A program made the position numbers and the translations under genes. Of a DNA stretch of 52,809 nt, positions 32,290 through 40,367 are shown piece after piece. The notes under the pieces are model-generated. The model saw only the letters and a program-made list of their open reading frames with translations. It did not search any database and was not told the origin of the DNA. The DNA comes from Myxococcales bacterium. Its GTDB lineage: Bacteria > Myxococcota > Myxococcia > Myxococcales > Myxococcaceae. The stretch covers positions 1 through 52,809 of the forward strand of contig JADLDB010000040.1 in assembly GCA_020846875.1 (NCBI GenBank). Direction: 5' to 3'. Numbering within the stretch: the first letter of the stretch is position 1; each line of letters begins with the position of its first letter.

Positions 32290-32625
32290 GTGTCTGAGAA
32301 TCGGAAACACTCACGAGTGATGTCACGCCTCCGGTGTTGGTGCGAAGGTGACAACATCACCGTGTACGCGCGGATCGGGAACTTGAGCGAAGGCGGCCTG
32401 TTCCTGAGGACCAGCACGCCCTTGGAGCGCGGAGCCCGCGCGGTGCTGCGCTTCGGGGTGGAGCAGCCGGTGGAGGCGGTGGCGCGCGTCGTCTGGTCGC
32501 GGGTGGAAGGGCAGGGCGGGCCGCCTGGCATGGGGCTCGAGTTCGAAACCGTCGACGACCAGGTCCAAGACGCGATACGTCGCCTGATCGACATGGAGAA
32601 GCAGCACAAGCTGATCTCCAACTAG
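32290..32625 (+). CDS. PilZ domain protein
   Basis: 111 residues from a GTG with GGAGGG five bases upstream. The whole protein is one PilZ domain: 'RKHSRVMSRLRCWCEG' supplies the arginine motif and 'IGNLSEGGLFLRT' the N-x-S-x-x-G motif; 'GMGLEFETVDD' closes the barrel. Cyclic di-GMP binding looks intact. Small stand-alone PilZ proteins act as adaptors that pass the signal to partners. It is followed after 36 bp by a phosphoesterase gene in the same direction. Confidence 0.88.
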   Translation: MSENRKHSRVMSRLRCWCEGDNITVYARIGNLSEGGLFLRTSTPLERGARAVLRFGVEQPVEAVARVVWSRVEGQGGPPGMGLEFETVDDQVQDAIRRLIDMEKQHKLISN

Positions 32626-32661
32626 ACTCGCCCACCGCCGCACCACCAAGGGGCCAAGCGC

Positions 32662-33393
32662 TTGCGCATCGCGATCATCTCGGACATCCACAGCAACATC
32701 GAAGCGCTCTCGGAGGTGATGCGGGTCGTCGACAAGTCGCGCGTCGATCGCATCGTCTGCCTGGGAGACGTGGTGGGCTACGGCGCCTCGCCAAACCCCT
32801 GCTGCGAACTGGTCCGCACCAACGCCGAGGTGACGCTGCTTGGCAACCACGACGCCGCGGTGGCCGGCCGCATGGACTACTCGTTCTATTACGACGCCGC
32901 CCGGCACGCGCTGGACTGGTCCGCGGGGATCATCGCCGAAGAGAACCTGGCCTGGCTGCGCAGCCTCCCCTACGCCTACCGGATCGGCGACGTCGGCTTC
33001 TGCCACGGCTCGCCCATCGATCCCCGCGCCTACGAGTACATCTTCGCGCTCGAGCAGGCCCGCGAGCTGACGCCCTTCACCGACGACCTGCCGGAGGTCA
33101 CCTTCATCGGCCACAGCCACCTGTGCAAGGCGTTCGCGATCGGCAACGCGGAGGTGAACGACGTGGTGGCCCAGAAGTTCGGGGTGCGGAAGGGCTACCG
33201 GTACATCATCTCGGTCGGCTCGGTGGGCCAGCCGCGCGACTACGACAACCGGGCCTGCTTCGTGATCCACGACACCGAGGCGCGCACGGTCGAGTACTTG
33301 CGGGTGGAGTACGACATCCAGACCTCCGCGCAGAAGATCTTCGACGCCGATCTGGCGCTCAACTTCGGCAAGCGGCTTTTCCTGGGCGTCTAG
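32662..33393 (+). CDS. Metallophosphoesterase
   Basis: 243 residues. Calcineurin-like motifs in order: 'IISDIHSN' (metal 1), 'CLGDVVGYG', 'LLGNHDAAV', 'FCHGSP' and 'FIGHSHL', all metal ligands present. The length and the 'DVVGYGASPNPC' signature match the YfcE/MJ0936-like phosphodiesterase group, whose members hydrolyse phosphodiesters with Mn2+ or other divalent metals; the natural substrate is unknown. TTG start at 32662 behind AAGGGG. Follows a PilZ gene, so a link to cyclic-dinucleotide signalling is possible but unproven. Confidence 0.92.
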   Translation: MRIAIISDIHSNIEALSEVMRVVDKSRVDRIVCLGDVVGYGASPNPCCELVRTNAEVTLLGNHDAAVAGRMDYSFYYDAARHALDWSAGIIAEENLAWLRSLPYAYRIGDVGFCHGSPIDPRAYEYIFALEQARELTPFTDDLPEVTFIGHSHLCKAFAIGNAEVNDVVAQKFGVRKGYRYIISVGSVGQPRDYDNRACFVIHDTEARTVEYLRVEYDIQTSAQKIFDADLALNFGKRLFLGV

Positions 33394-33447
33394 GTGGGCG
33401 TGCCGAAAAGCTTGCTCCCGGGGGCGGGTCGGCGCGACAGTCCGGGC

Positions 33448-34197
33448 ATGCGTCGAGTCGCGCTCCTGATCGCTTTGGCTCTGCTGGCCTCCGGGTGCCG
33501 GAAGAAGTCCGCTCCGGAGTTCTACGATCTCGAGTCGTCCTACTCGGTGATGGTCGCGAGGGACGGCGACGACGCCTACGGCACCGCAGAGATGGACCGG
33601 GTGTTGGCCGCCCTCCAGGCGATCCCTCCGGACACGCTCGAGGGGCCGAAGGCGGCGGCGCTGGTGACCACCATTCAGGCCGAGCGCAACCGCATCGCCC
33701 AGGAGGTGGCCGAGCGCGAGAAGGCCCTGGCCGCCGTCGATCGCCCACCCGATCCGATGCCGCCCGGACCGAGCCTCTTCCCTCCACCCCCGAAGGACGA
33801 GGCCGATGGTGGAGAGGTGGACGCGGGGCTCAGGAAGCCCTGGGGCGGGATGACGATCGCCGAGTTCCAGCAGCTCTACGGCGCGTGCTTCGTCGCCGGA
33901 CCGAAGAAGACGCTGCCCGGCCAGGGTGAAGGCACCTCCTTCGTGGTGAAGGACGAGCCGAAGTGCAGGGCTGCCTTCGGCGTCACCGATCGCTCCGTCG
34001 ACAGCTTCTACGTCTTCGTCAAGGACGGACTGGTCGCCCAGACCAACGAGCGCAAGCCCGTGGAGGCGCCGCCGGAGAAGAAGAAGCCCGAGCCCCCGCC
34101 GGTGGAGGATGCGGGCCAGTACCTGTTCATCCCCGGTGCGCCGCTGCCGGAGCACCTGCGCCCCGCCCCGGTGAATCCCGAGTCCTCCGGCAACTAG
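33448..34197 (+). CDS. Lipoprotein of unknown function
   Basis: 249 residues from the ATG at 33448, chosen because it gives a clean lipoprotein signal ('RRVALLIALALLASGC', lipobox Cys at residue 17); an in-frame GTG at 33394 adds a non-hydrophobic leader. The mature part has a helical section ('AEMDRVLAALQAIPPDTL', 'QAERNRIAQEVAEREKAL'), a Pro-rich linker, and a C-terminal domain with two Cys ('YGACFVAG', 'EPKCRAAFGV'). The end is again Pro-rich. Family not recognised. Envelope location. Confidence 0.75.
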   Translation: MRRVALLIALALLASGCRKKSAPEFYDLESSYSVMVARDGDDAYGTAEMDRVLAALQAIPPDTLEGPKAAALVTTIQAERNRIAQEVAEREKALAAVDRPPDPMPPGPSLFPPPPKDEADGGEVDAGLRKPWGGMTIAEFQQLYGACFVAGPKKTLPGQGEGTSFVVKDEPKCRAAFGVTDRSVDSFYVFVKDGLVAQTNERKPVEAPPEKKKPEPPPVEDAGQYLFIPGAPLPEHLRPAPVNPESSGN

Positions 34198-34233
34198 GCG
34201 AAGGCGCTCTGGCGGCGGCCAAGTTGAAGCGAA

Positions 34234-35076
34234 ATGCGTGACGAAACCTTCATGACGTTGATGCGGCTGTTGCCCAGGTCCGCGCTCTCCACCGTGGTGG
34301 GCCTGGCCACCCGCGCGCCGGCGCCCGCCCGCGTCCACCAGGCCGCCATACGCTTCTTCGTGAAGCGCTACCGCGTCGACCTGCACGAGGCCGAGGGCTC
34401 GATCGAGGACTACCCCACCTTCGCCCAGTTCTTTACCCGGCGCCTCAAGCCCGGGCTGCGCGCCATCGACGAGGGTCGGGACGTGGTGATCAGCCCGGTG
34501 GACGCCCACGTCTCCCAGGCGGGCGCGGTGGAGGGCGGCCAGTGCCTGCAGGCCAAGGGCCTCAGCTTCCCCATCGACAAGCTGCTGGGCGACGCGCGCC
34601 GCGCCCTGGACTTCGAAGGGGGCGCCTTCGCCACCCTGTACCTCTCGCCGCGCGACTACCACCGCTTCCACGCGCCGCTGAAGGGGGAGATCACCGGCTT
34701 CACCTACCTCCCCGGCGAGCTCTGGCCGGTCAACGGCGCCTCGGTGCGCACCAAGGACGCGCTGTTCGCGATCAACGAGCGGCTGGTGACGTACCTGGAC
34801 ACCCCGGCCGGGAAGCTGGCCTACGTGGCGGTGGGCGCTACCTGCGTGGCGCGCATCCACGCCGCCTACGACTCGATCATCACCCACACCGGCGGGGCGG
34901 CCAGGCAGCACACCTACCCGCGGCCGATCGCCATCGACAAGGGCGGGGAGCTCGGCATGTTCGAGATGGGCTCGACGGTGATCCTCCTCTTCCAGAAGGG
35001 CCGGGTGCGGTGGGACGCGTCGCTGACGCCGGACGCGCCCGTGCGCCTGGGCCAGCGGATCGGAGCCTTCCATTGA
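34234..35076 (+). CDS. psd: Phosphatidylserine decarboxylase proenzyme
   Basis: 280 residues. 'YPTFAQFFTRRLKPGLR', 'ISPVDAHVSQAG' with the catalytic Asp, and 'SPRDYHRFHAPLKG' with the His pair identify the family. The self-cleavage site is 'FEMGSTVILLF': cleavage between Gly246 and Ser247 would give the pyruvoyl alpha chain (34 residues) and a beta chain. The usual tripeptide is LGST; MGST is a tolerated variant. It makes phosphatidylethanolamine at the inner membrane. The stop overlaps the hisS start by four bases (TTGA). ATG start. Confidence 0.96.
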   Translation: MRDETFMTLMRLLPRSALSTVVGLATRAPAPARVHQAAIRFFVKRYRVDLHEAEGSIEDYPTFAQFFTRRLKPGLRAIDEGRDVVISPVDAHVSQAGAVEGGQCLQAKGLSFPIDKLLGDARRALDFEGGAFATLYLSPRDYHRFHAPLKGEITGFTYLPGELWPVNGASVRTKDALFAINERLVTYLDTPAGKLAYVAVGATCVARIHAAYDSIITHTGGAARQHTYPRPIAIDKGGELGMFEMGSTVILLFQKGRVRWDASLTPDAPVRLGQRIGAFH

Positions 35077-36383
35077 GCCAGAAGTTCGCCGGGGTGAAGG
35101 GGATGAACGATCTGCTGCCCCCGCAGATCGCCACCTGGCAGCGAGTGGAGGCGACCGCCCGAGCGCTCTTTGCCTGCTACGGCTACCAGGAGATCCGCAC
35201 GCCGATCGTCGAGGACACCGCGCTGTTCGTGCGCAGCGTGGGCGAGGTCACCGACATCGTGAAGAAGGAGATGTACACCTTCGACGACAAGGGCGGCCGC
35301 TCCATCACCCTGCGGCCCGAGGGCACCGCGCCCGCCGCGCGCGCCTACATCGAGCACGGGATCGCCAACACCGAGCCGGTGTCGCGCTGGTTCTACCTGG
35401 GCCCCATGTTCCGCTACGAGCGGATGAAGACGGGCCGCTACCGGCAGTTCTACCAACTGGGCGCGGAGGCCTACGGCAGCGGCGATGCCTCGATGGACGT
35501 GGAGGTGATCGCCCTCGCCTGGGAGTTCTTCCGGCGGCTGGGCGTACCCGACGTGGTGCTGCACCTGAACAGCCTGGGCGACGGCAGCGCGCGGCCAGCC
35601 TACGTGGAGGCCCTGAAGGCGCACTTCGCGCCCCTGACGGCGTCCATGAGCGAGGACGCGAAGCAGACCTTCGAGCGCAACCCGATGCGGCTGCTCGACT
35701 CGAAGGAAGAGGGGCTGGCCGATCCGATCGCCAAGGCCCCGGCGATCCTCGACTTCCTCGACGAGGCGTCCCGGAAGCACTTCGAGGAGGTGCAGCGGCT
35801 CCTGGCGAAGCTGTCCATCCCGTGGACGCTCGATCGCCGCCTGGTGCGCGGTCTCGACTACTACACCCGCACCACCTTCGAGTTCATCTACCAGCCGAAG
35901 TCAGGGGACAGCGCGCTGAGCACGGCGGGGACAGTGTGCGGCGGCGGGCGCTACGATGGGCTGGTGCACGAGCTGGGTGGACCCGAGAAACCGGCGGTCG
36001 GCTTCGCGATGGGCCTCGATCGGCTGGTGATGCTGCTGGAGGCGGGGAACGCCGCCCAGGTGGCCGGGCCGACGCTCTTCATCGGCACCTTCGACGGGCC
36101 TCTGCGCGAGGACGCGGTGGCAAGGGTGATGCGGCTGCGCAACGCCGGGTACCACGTGGACTTCGATCCCCGCGGCGGGAAGCTGAAGCGGCAGATCGAG
36201 CGCGCCGCCAAGGTGGGCGCCCGGTACTTCACTACCTGGGGGGAGAAGGAAGTCCAGGCGGGGAAGCTGGAGTTCAAGGCCCTGGCCCTGCCGGACGATC
36301 ACCCGCAGAAGACCACCACCGTCGAGCTGGCCGGCCTGGAGGCCTGGCTGGCCCTGAATGCGCCCCCCGGGAAGGCGTCCTGA
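35073..36383 (+). CDS. hisS: Histidyl-tRNA synthetase
   Basis: 436 residues from a TTG at 35073 that overlaps the psd stop (TTGA); 'KFAGVKGMNDLLPP' follows directly, which fits the family N-terminus. Class II motifs: 'YGYQEIRTPIVEDT', 'FYLGPMFRYERMKTGRYRQFYQ' (split; motif 2) and 'GFAMGLDRLVML' (motif 3). Histidine-specific motifs 'RRLVRGLDYYTRTTFEF' and 'GGGRYDGLVHELGG' are present. It charges tRNA-His. The C-terminal anticodon-binding domain is complete. Coupling of hisS to psd is unusual but may only reflect compact packing. Confidence 0.97.
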   Translation: MSQKFAGVKGMNDLLPPQIATWQRVEATARALFACYGYQEIRTPIVEDTALFVRSVGEVTDIVKKEMYTFDDKGGRSITLRPEGTAPAARAYIEHGIANTEPVSRWFYLGPMFRYERMKTGRYRQFYQLGAEAYGSGDASMDVEVIALAWEFFRRLGVPDVVLHLNSLGDGSARPAYVEALKAHFAPLTASMSEDAKQTFERNPMRLLDSKEEGLADPIAKAPAILDFLDEASRKHFEEVQRLLAKLSIPWTLDRRLVRGLDYYTRTTFEFIYQPKSGDSALSTAGTVCGGGRYDGLVHELGGPEKPAVGFAMGLDRLVMLLEAGNAAQVAGPTLFIGTFDGPLREDAVARVMRLRNAGYHVDFDPRGGKLKRQIERAAKVGARYFTTWGEKEVQAGKLEFKALALPDDHPQKTTTVELAGLEAWLALNAPPGKAS

Positions 36384-36412
36384 CCCGCGCCGCCTCGATC
36401 TCTGGAGCCCAC

Positions 36413-36961
36413 ATGTTCCGACACGTCGCCCTGCTCGCCCTCATCGCGCTCCCCGCCCTGGCGGAGGATCTGGCCGAGGTGGACAAGCTCGCGCCCAGCT
36501 TCCGGCTGCCGCCCTACAACGGGAAGGTGGTGGGGGACGGCTTCGTCGGCCTGGACAAGTACGTGGGCCCGGACGCGAGCGACAAGAAGACGAAGGCGGT
36601 GCTGGTGTCCTTCATGGCCAGCTTCTGCGCGCCCTGCAAGAAGGAGCTGCCGGTGCTGCAGGCGCTGCACGAGAAGCACAAGGACGCCGGCCTGCGGATC
36701 CTGGCCGTCTCCATCGACACCGAGGTGGAAGGCCAGAAGAAGATCGACGAGCTGATCGCCGAGAACAAGATCACCTTCCCGGTGCTCAAGGATCGCTTCA
36801 ACATCGTCGCGCGCCGCTGGCTGGGCACGAAGAGCCCCTTGCCGTCCCTCTTCGTGGTGCGGCCGGACGGGACGATCGCGTCGGTGCACCGCGGCTACAG
36901 CCAGGACGGCGCGGCGCTGCTCAGCAAGGAAGTCGAGGCGGCGCTCAAGCTGGCGAAGTGA
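36413..36961 (+). CDS. TlpA/ResA-like exported thioredoxin
   Basis: 182 residues from the ATG at 36413 with GGAG six bases upstream. Signal peptide ('FRHVALLALIALPALA'). Thioredoxin fold with active site 'FCAPCKKELP' (Cys72, Cys75) and the cis-Pro region 'SPLPSLFVVRPDGTI'. TlpA/ResA proteins reduce or oxidise periplasmic disulfides, often for cytochrome c or cupredoxin maturation; no such genes are visible nearby. The stop overlaps the miaA start by one base (TGATG). Confidence 0.9.
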   Translation: MFRHVALLALIALPALAEDLAEVDKLAPSFRLPPYNGKVVGDGFVGLDKYVGPDASDKKTKAVLVSFMASFCAPCKKELPVLQALHEKHKDAGLRILAVSIDTEVEGQKKIDELIAENKITFPVLKDRFNIVARRWLGTKSPLPSLFVVRPDGTIASVHRGYSQDGAALLSKEVEAALKLAK

Positions 36962-37863
36962 TGCCGGCGGAAGGTCCGGCGCTCGTCGTCATCGCGGGCC
37001 CCACGGCGTCGGGGAAGACGCGGCTGTCGATCGAGGTCGCGCGGCGGGTGGGCGGAGAGATCGTCAACGCCGACTCCCAGCAGGTGTACCGCCACTTCGA
37101 CGTGGGCACCGCCAAGCCTTCTCGGGAGGAGCTGGCGGCCGTCCCCCACCACCTGATCTCCTGCGTCGACCCGCTGGAGGACTTCTCGGCGGCGCGCTTC
37201 CAGCGGCTGGCGGACGAGGCGTTGGGCGACCTCCACCGGCGGGGGAAGCGGGCGGTGGTGGTGGGTGGCACGGGCCTCTATCTGCGGGTGCTGCTGCACG
37301 GGGTGGTGGCGGCCCCGGGGCGCGACGAAGGCCTGCGCGCGGCGCTCGAGGCGCTGGGGGATCGCGAGGGCAACCCAGCGCTCCACGCGAGGTTGACCCA
37401 GGTGGATCCGGTGACGGCGGCGCGGCTCCCGGTGGCGGATCGGGTGCGGATCATCCGCGCCCTGGAGATCCACGCGCTCACCGGGCAGAGCGCCAGCGTC
37501 CACCGGCAGGCCCACGCTTTCGGGGGTGATCGTTACCCGTACACGCTGTGGGTGCTCGATCCCGATCGCGAGGCGCTGTACGCGGCGATCAACGCACGGG
37601 CGCGCGCGATGTTCGACGGCGGGCTGCTCGAGGAGGTGAAGGCCCTGGTGGAGCGCGGCTTTGCGGGCGCGGCACCAATGAAGGCGGTGGGCTACGCGCA
37701 GGCGCTGGACTGCCTGGAGGGGCGGCTGACGCGCGAGGAGGCGATCGGGAAGACGGCCCAGGCCACCCGGCACTACGCCAAGCGGCAGTGGACCTGGTTC
37801 AAGAAGGAGCCAGGCGCCCGCTTCGTGAGGCCGCCGTACGACGAGGTGCTGCGGGCTACCTGA
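36961..37863 (+). CDS. miaA: tRNA dimethylallyltransferase
   Basis: 300 residues, usual size. P-loop 'GPTASGKT' at 13-20, 'VNADSQQVYRHFDVGTAKP' and 'PHHLISCVDPLEDFSAARF' (split), plus 'VVGGTGLYLRVLLHG' and the tRNA-binding 'TRHYAKRQWTWFKKE' near the C-terminus. It adds a dimethylallyl group to A37 of tRNAs reading codons that begin with U. That would include the tRNA-Leu(CAA) encoded at 38666, which has A at position 37. The 3' end overlaps a convergent gene by 8 bp. ATG start. Confidence 0.97.
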   Translation: MPAEGPALVVIAGPTASGKTRLSIEVARRVGGEIVNADSQQVYRHFDVGTAKPSREELAAVPHHLISCVDPLEDFSAARFQRLADEALGDLHRRGKRAVVVGGTGLYLRVLLHGVVAAPGRDEGLRAALEALGDREGNPALHARLTQVDPVTAARLPVADRVRIIRALEIHALTGQSASVHRQAHAFGGDRYPYTLWVLDPDREALYAAINARARAMFDGGLLEEVKALVERGFAGAAPMKAVGYAQALDCLEGRLTREEAIGKTAQATRHYAKRQWTWFKKEPGARFVRPPYDEVLRAT

Positions 37864-38596
37864 AGCGCGGCCGGCGGCCCTGGAAGAACTGCGGCTGTGG
37901 CATGGGGGGCTGCTCCAGGCCCAGTTGCCACCACATCGGCTCCCAGGCCTTCATCTTGAGCCGCTTGTCGTTCTGCACCGCGGTCAGGGCCGTCTTGAGC
38001 TTCTCGTCGGAAGGGTTGGCCTCCACGGCGCGGGCCAGCACCCTGAGCGCCTTGTCGCTCTCTCTGTTCTGCAGGAGGCACCACGCGTACGCCGCCCACA
38101 TCAGCCCTTCCTTCTTCCCGTGCTTCACCGCGTCCTCGAAGGACTTCTCCATGCCGCCGAAGTCCTTCTTCTGGAAGAGGATCGCCGCCTGCATCGCGCG
38201 GGCGAAGTAGTTGCGGGGCCCGGTCTTGAGGAACGAGGTCATCGCGCCCTCGTAGTCCTTGAAGAGGTACTTGATCATGCCGATCTGCCCGTGCACCTCG
38301 CCCTCCAGCAGGAACTGCCAGCGCCCGAGGGGCAGCGCGGCCTCGAGCAGCTTGACGGCCTTGTCAGCCTTCACCTGCTGCTCCTTCTTGTTGGAAGGGT
38401 TCATCGTCGACAGCTCGGCCTGGACCTGCTGCATCACCGCCTGCAGCTTCACGAAGCTCCGCCGGCCGAGGACGACGTACAGGCCGACGAAGATCAGCGT
38501 GCCGGGGAGGATCCCCGCCAGCAGGTGGAAGCCCAGGAGCTTGATGACCACGGCCACCACCACGCCGGCGGCCAGGCTGAGCAGCAGGTTGATCAT
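37856..38596 (-). CDS. Membrane-anchored TPR protein
   Basis: 246 residues from an ATG. Two hydrophobic segments at the N-terminus (about 1-43: 'INLLLSLAAGVVVAVVIKLL' trimmed, 'LAGILPGTLIFVGLYVVL'), then a helical cytoplasmic domain with TPR-like units ('DYEGAMTSFLKTGPRNYFARA', trimmed; 'LWAAYAWCLLQNRESDKALRV'-type repeat near 170-190). The C-terminal tail is Gln/Pro/Arg-rich. Such proteins scaffold complexes at the membrane; I do not recognise this one. Its promoter region is shared with the tRNA-Leu upstream space. Confidence 0.75.
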   Translation of the reverse strand: MINLLLSLAAGVVVAVVIKLLGFHLLAGILPGTLIFVGLYVVLGRRSFVKLQAVMQQVQAELSTMNPSNKKEQQVKADKAVKLLEAALPLGRWQFLLEGEVHGQIGMIKYLFKDYEGAMTSFLKTGPRNYFARAMQAAILFQKKDFGGMEKSFEDAVKHGKKEGLMWAAYAWCLLQNRESDKALRVLARAVEANPSDEKLKTALTAVQNDKRLKMKAWEPMWWQLGLEQPPMPQPQFFQGRRPRFR

Positions 38597-38665
38597 GGGC
38601 GCGCGTGTACACCTCAGAGGGGAGATCTGCTAGAGCCGCACGCCGTCGCAGTGACGAAACAGCCA

Positions 38666-38750
38666 GGCCCTCTGGCGGAATTGGTAGACGCAGCGGACTC
38701 AAAATCCGCCGACCCTTAAAGTCGTCCCGGTTCGAGTCCGGGGTGGGCCA
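38666..38750 (+). tRNA. tRNA-Leu (anticodon CAA)
   Basis: 85 nt class II tRNA. The D-arm region reads TGGCGGAATTGGTAGACGC; the anticodon stem GCGGA/TCCGC carries loop CTCAAAA with anticodon CAA (38700-38702) followed by A37. A long variable arm is present, and the T-arm is CCCGG-TTCGAGT-CCGGG. The acceptor stem GGCCCTC/GTGGGCC pairs except for one U-U mismatch at the sixth pair. CCA is not encoded. Reads UUG codons. Confidence 0.93.
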
Positions 38751-38794
38751 CTGGGAAGCAGGTTCGCGAGCGTTTGCTACGCTGGCTGCCTCGC

Positions 38795-40066
38795 GTGGCG
38801 ACCGTTCCCCTCCAGCCCATCCCCGAGTCGACGCAAGGGCACGTGGACCGCGTGCTGGGCGCACTGCTGGGGGACTACCGCGTCCAGGAGAAGGCCGGGG
38901 AGGGCCGCTGGGGGACGCTCTACCGGGGCGCGCACGCGCGCAGTGGTCAGCCGGTGACGATCCAGGTGCTCCGCAGCGAGCTGACCGGCCATGACGAAGA
39001 GGTGAAGGCGGCCAACTCCATCCGCTGCGCGGAGATCGCCACCGTCCTCGGTTTCGGGAACGTGCCCGATGGCCGGCGCTACCGGATCTTCGCGCGGCTG
39101 GACGGCGAGTCGCTGGCGCAGGTGCTGGAACGGGGGGGGAAGCTCCCGGCGGAGGAGACGGCGCAGCTCCTCGCGCGGATCGCGAAGGTGCTGGAGGCCG
39201 CCCACGCCTGGGGCATCGCGCACGGCTGCCTGGGGCCGTCCAGCGTCTTCGTGGTGGGCGACGGGGTGAAGGTGATCGACTTCGGGCTGTCGACGCAGCC
39301 GGCCAGGCCCGACGGAGATCTCAAGGCGCTGGGGGCGCTGGGCTTCGCGTTGCTCACCGGCCAGGAGCTCGACGACAAGGCGCCGCCTCCGCTGGGGCAG
39401 GGCATTCCGGAGCTGCTCGATCGGCTGCTGCGCGAGCTGTGGGAGAAGCGCCTCGAGGACGCCACGGGGGCGCGGAGGGAGCTCGAAGGCCTCAAGGGAC
39501 AGCTGGGCGAGGCTGCCTCGTCCGTGGGCGAAAAGCCCCTGCGCGCGACGGATCTGATCGCAGGGCCTCCGGCTCCGGTGTCCCAGCCTCCGAAGCGCCG
39601 CCGCTGGGCCTTCGTCGTCACGCTGGGAGTGGTGCTCGTCGGAGGCGGTGGACTGGGAGCCTGGTGGTGGCTGGGGCAGGCGGAGCCGGTGAACGCCGAG
39701 AACGACGACAACTACGACTTCGAGGCCGCGGCCGAGGAAGAGGCAGAAGCGGCGGAGGAGGCGTCAGCGGATCCCCCCAGCGCGGTCCAACCGGGGACTC
39801 CGGAGACGAGCCCCAGCAGGCCCAGGCCGATCATCAGGCGGTCGAAGCCCGCCCGCTCCGTCCCGAGCGCGAAGGCGCTGGGCGACGAGATCGCGCGGCT
39901 GGAGGCGAAGTTCCGCAAGCAGGCCCGCCCCGGCGAGGACGTCAACCAGGCGCTGTTCATGCTCAACAAGCAGCGGCTGCAGCTCGCCGGCGATCCCAGC
40001 GTGGAGGATCGGCGCGACGTCGCGAAGAAGCTCGCCGGGTGGAGGCGCAGCTACCTCGGGCACTGA
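38795..40066 (+). CDS. Ser/Thr kinase-like pseudokinase with C-terminal membrane anchor
   Basis: 423 residues from a GTG at 38795; a TTG at 38774 would add seven residues, and neither start has a clear ribosome site. Residues about 25-230 have the kinase fold. The strand-3 Lys motif reads 'PVTIQVL' (Gln57), the HRDLKPEN loop reads 'HGCLGPSS' (Asp to Cys145, Lys to Gly, Asn to Ser), and the Gly loop is 'AGEGRWGTLYRG'. Only 'VIDFGLS' is kept. It should not phosphorylate. One membrane segment ('FVVTLGVVLVGGGGLGAWWWL', trimmed) near 275-295 precedes an acidic stretch and a basic, helical extracytoplasmic tail. A binding or scaffold role is inferred. Confidence 0.85.
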   Translation: MATVPLQPIPESTQGHVDRVLGALLGDYRVQEKAGEGRWGTLYRGAHARSGQPVTIQVLRSELTGHDEEVKAANSIRCAEIATVLGFGNVPDGRRYRIFARLDGESLAQVLERGGKLPAEETAQLLARIAKVLEAAHAWGIAHGCLGPSSVFVVGDGVKVIDFGLSTQPARPDGDLKALGALGFALLTGQELDDKAPPPLGQGIPELLDRLLRELWEKRLEDATGARRELEGLKGQLGEAASSVGEKPLRATDLIAGPPAPVSQPPKRRRWAFVVTLGVVLVGGGGLGAWWWLGQAEPVNAENDDNYDFEAAAEEEAEAAEEASADPPSAVQPGTPETSPSRPRPIIRRSKPARSVPSAKALGDEIARLEAKFRKQARPGEDVNQALFMLNKQRLQLAGDPSVEDRRDVAKKLAGWRRSYLGH

Positions 40067-40081
40067 AGGGGTGGCGCAGGT

Positions 40082-40354
40082 GTGCCTCGTCGGCGGTGCC
40101 CTGACGTTCCGCGCCTCGGGTGCGCGTGCGCGGTGCCAGGTGGGCAGCCTCTCGCGCAGTCCTGGTGGGGCCCAGCCTGGGCCTGGGCGGCGCCGGCCCT
40201 CGTCACGGTGGCCGCCGAGCTCCCGGTGACGATCTTCCTCGGCCGCCACGGCTTCATGGAGCCCTACGTGTCGGCGGGGACCCTCCTGGTGTCGGGCCTC
40301 GGCGCGCCCGCCTTCGCCGGCTCCTTCGGCTACCGCCTGGGCGTCAGCTTCTGA
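40082..40354 (+). pseudogene. Probable remnant of an outer-membrane beta-barrel gene (C-terminal part)
   Basis: This covers the 301-bp space before the methyltransferase gene. An open frame from a GTG gives 90 residues. Its first third has poor codon bias. The last 50 codons are strongly G/C-ending and encode strand-like segments ('LVTVAAELPVTIFLG', 'EPYVSAGTLLVSGLG', 'FAGSFGYRLGVSF'), and the protein ends in Phe as outer-membrane barrels do. No signal peptide is visible. It reads as the end of a longer gene whose 5' part was lost or shifted. It could instead be a real short gene. Confidence 0.35.
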
Positions 40355-40367
40355 TGGGTGCCAGGAC

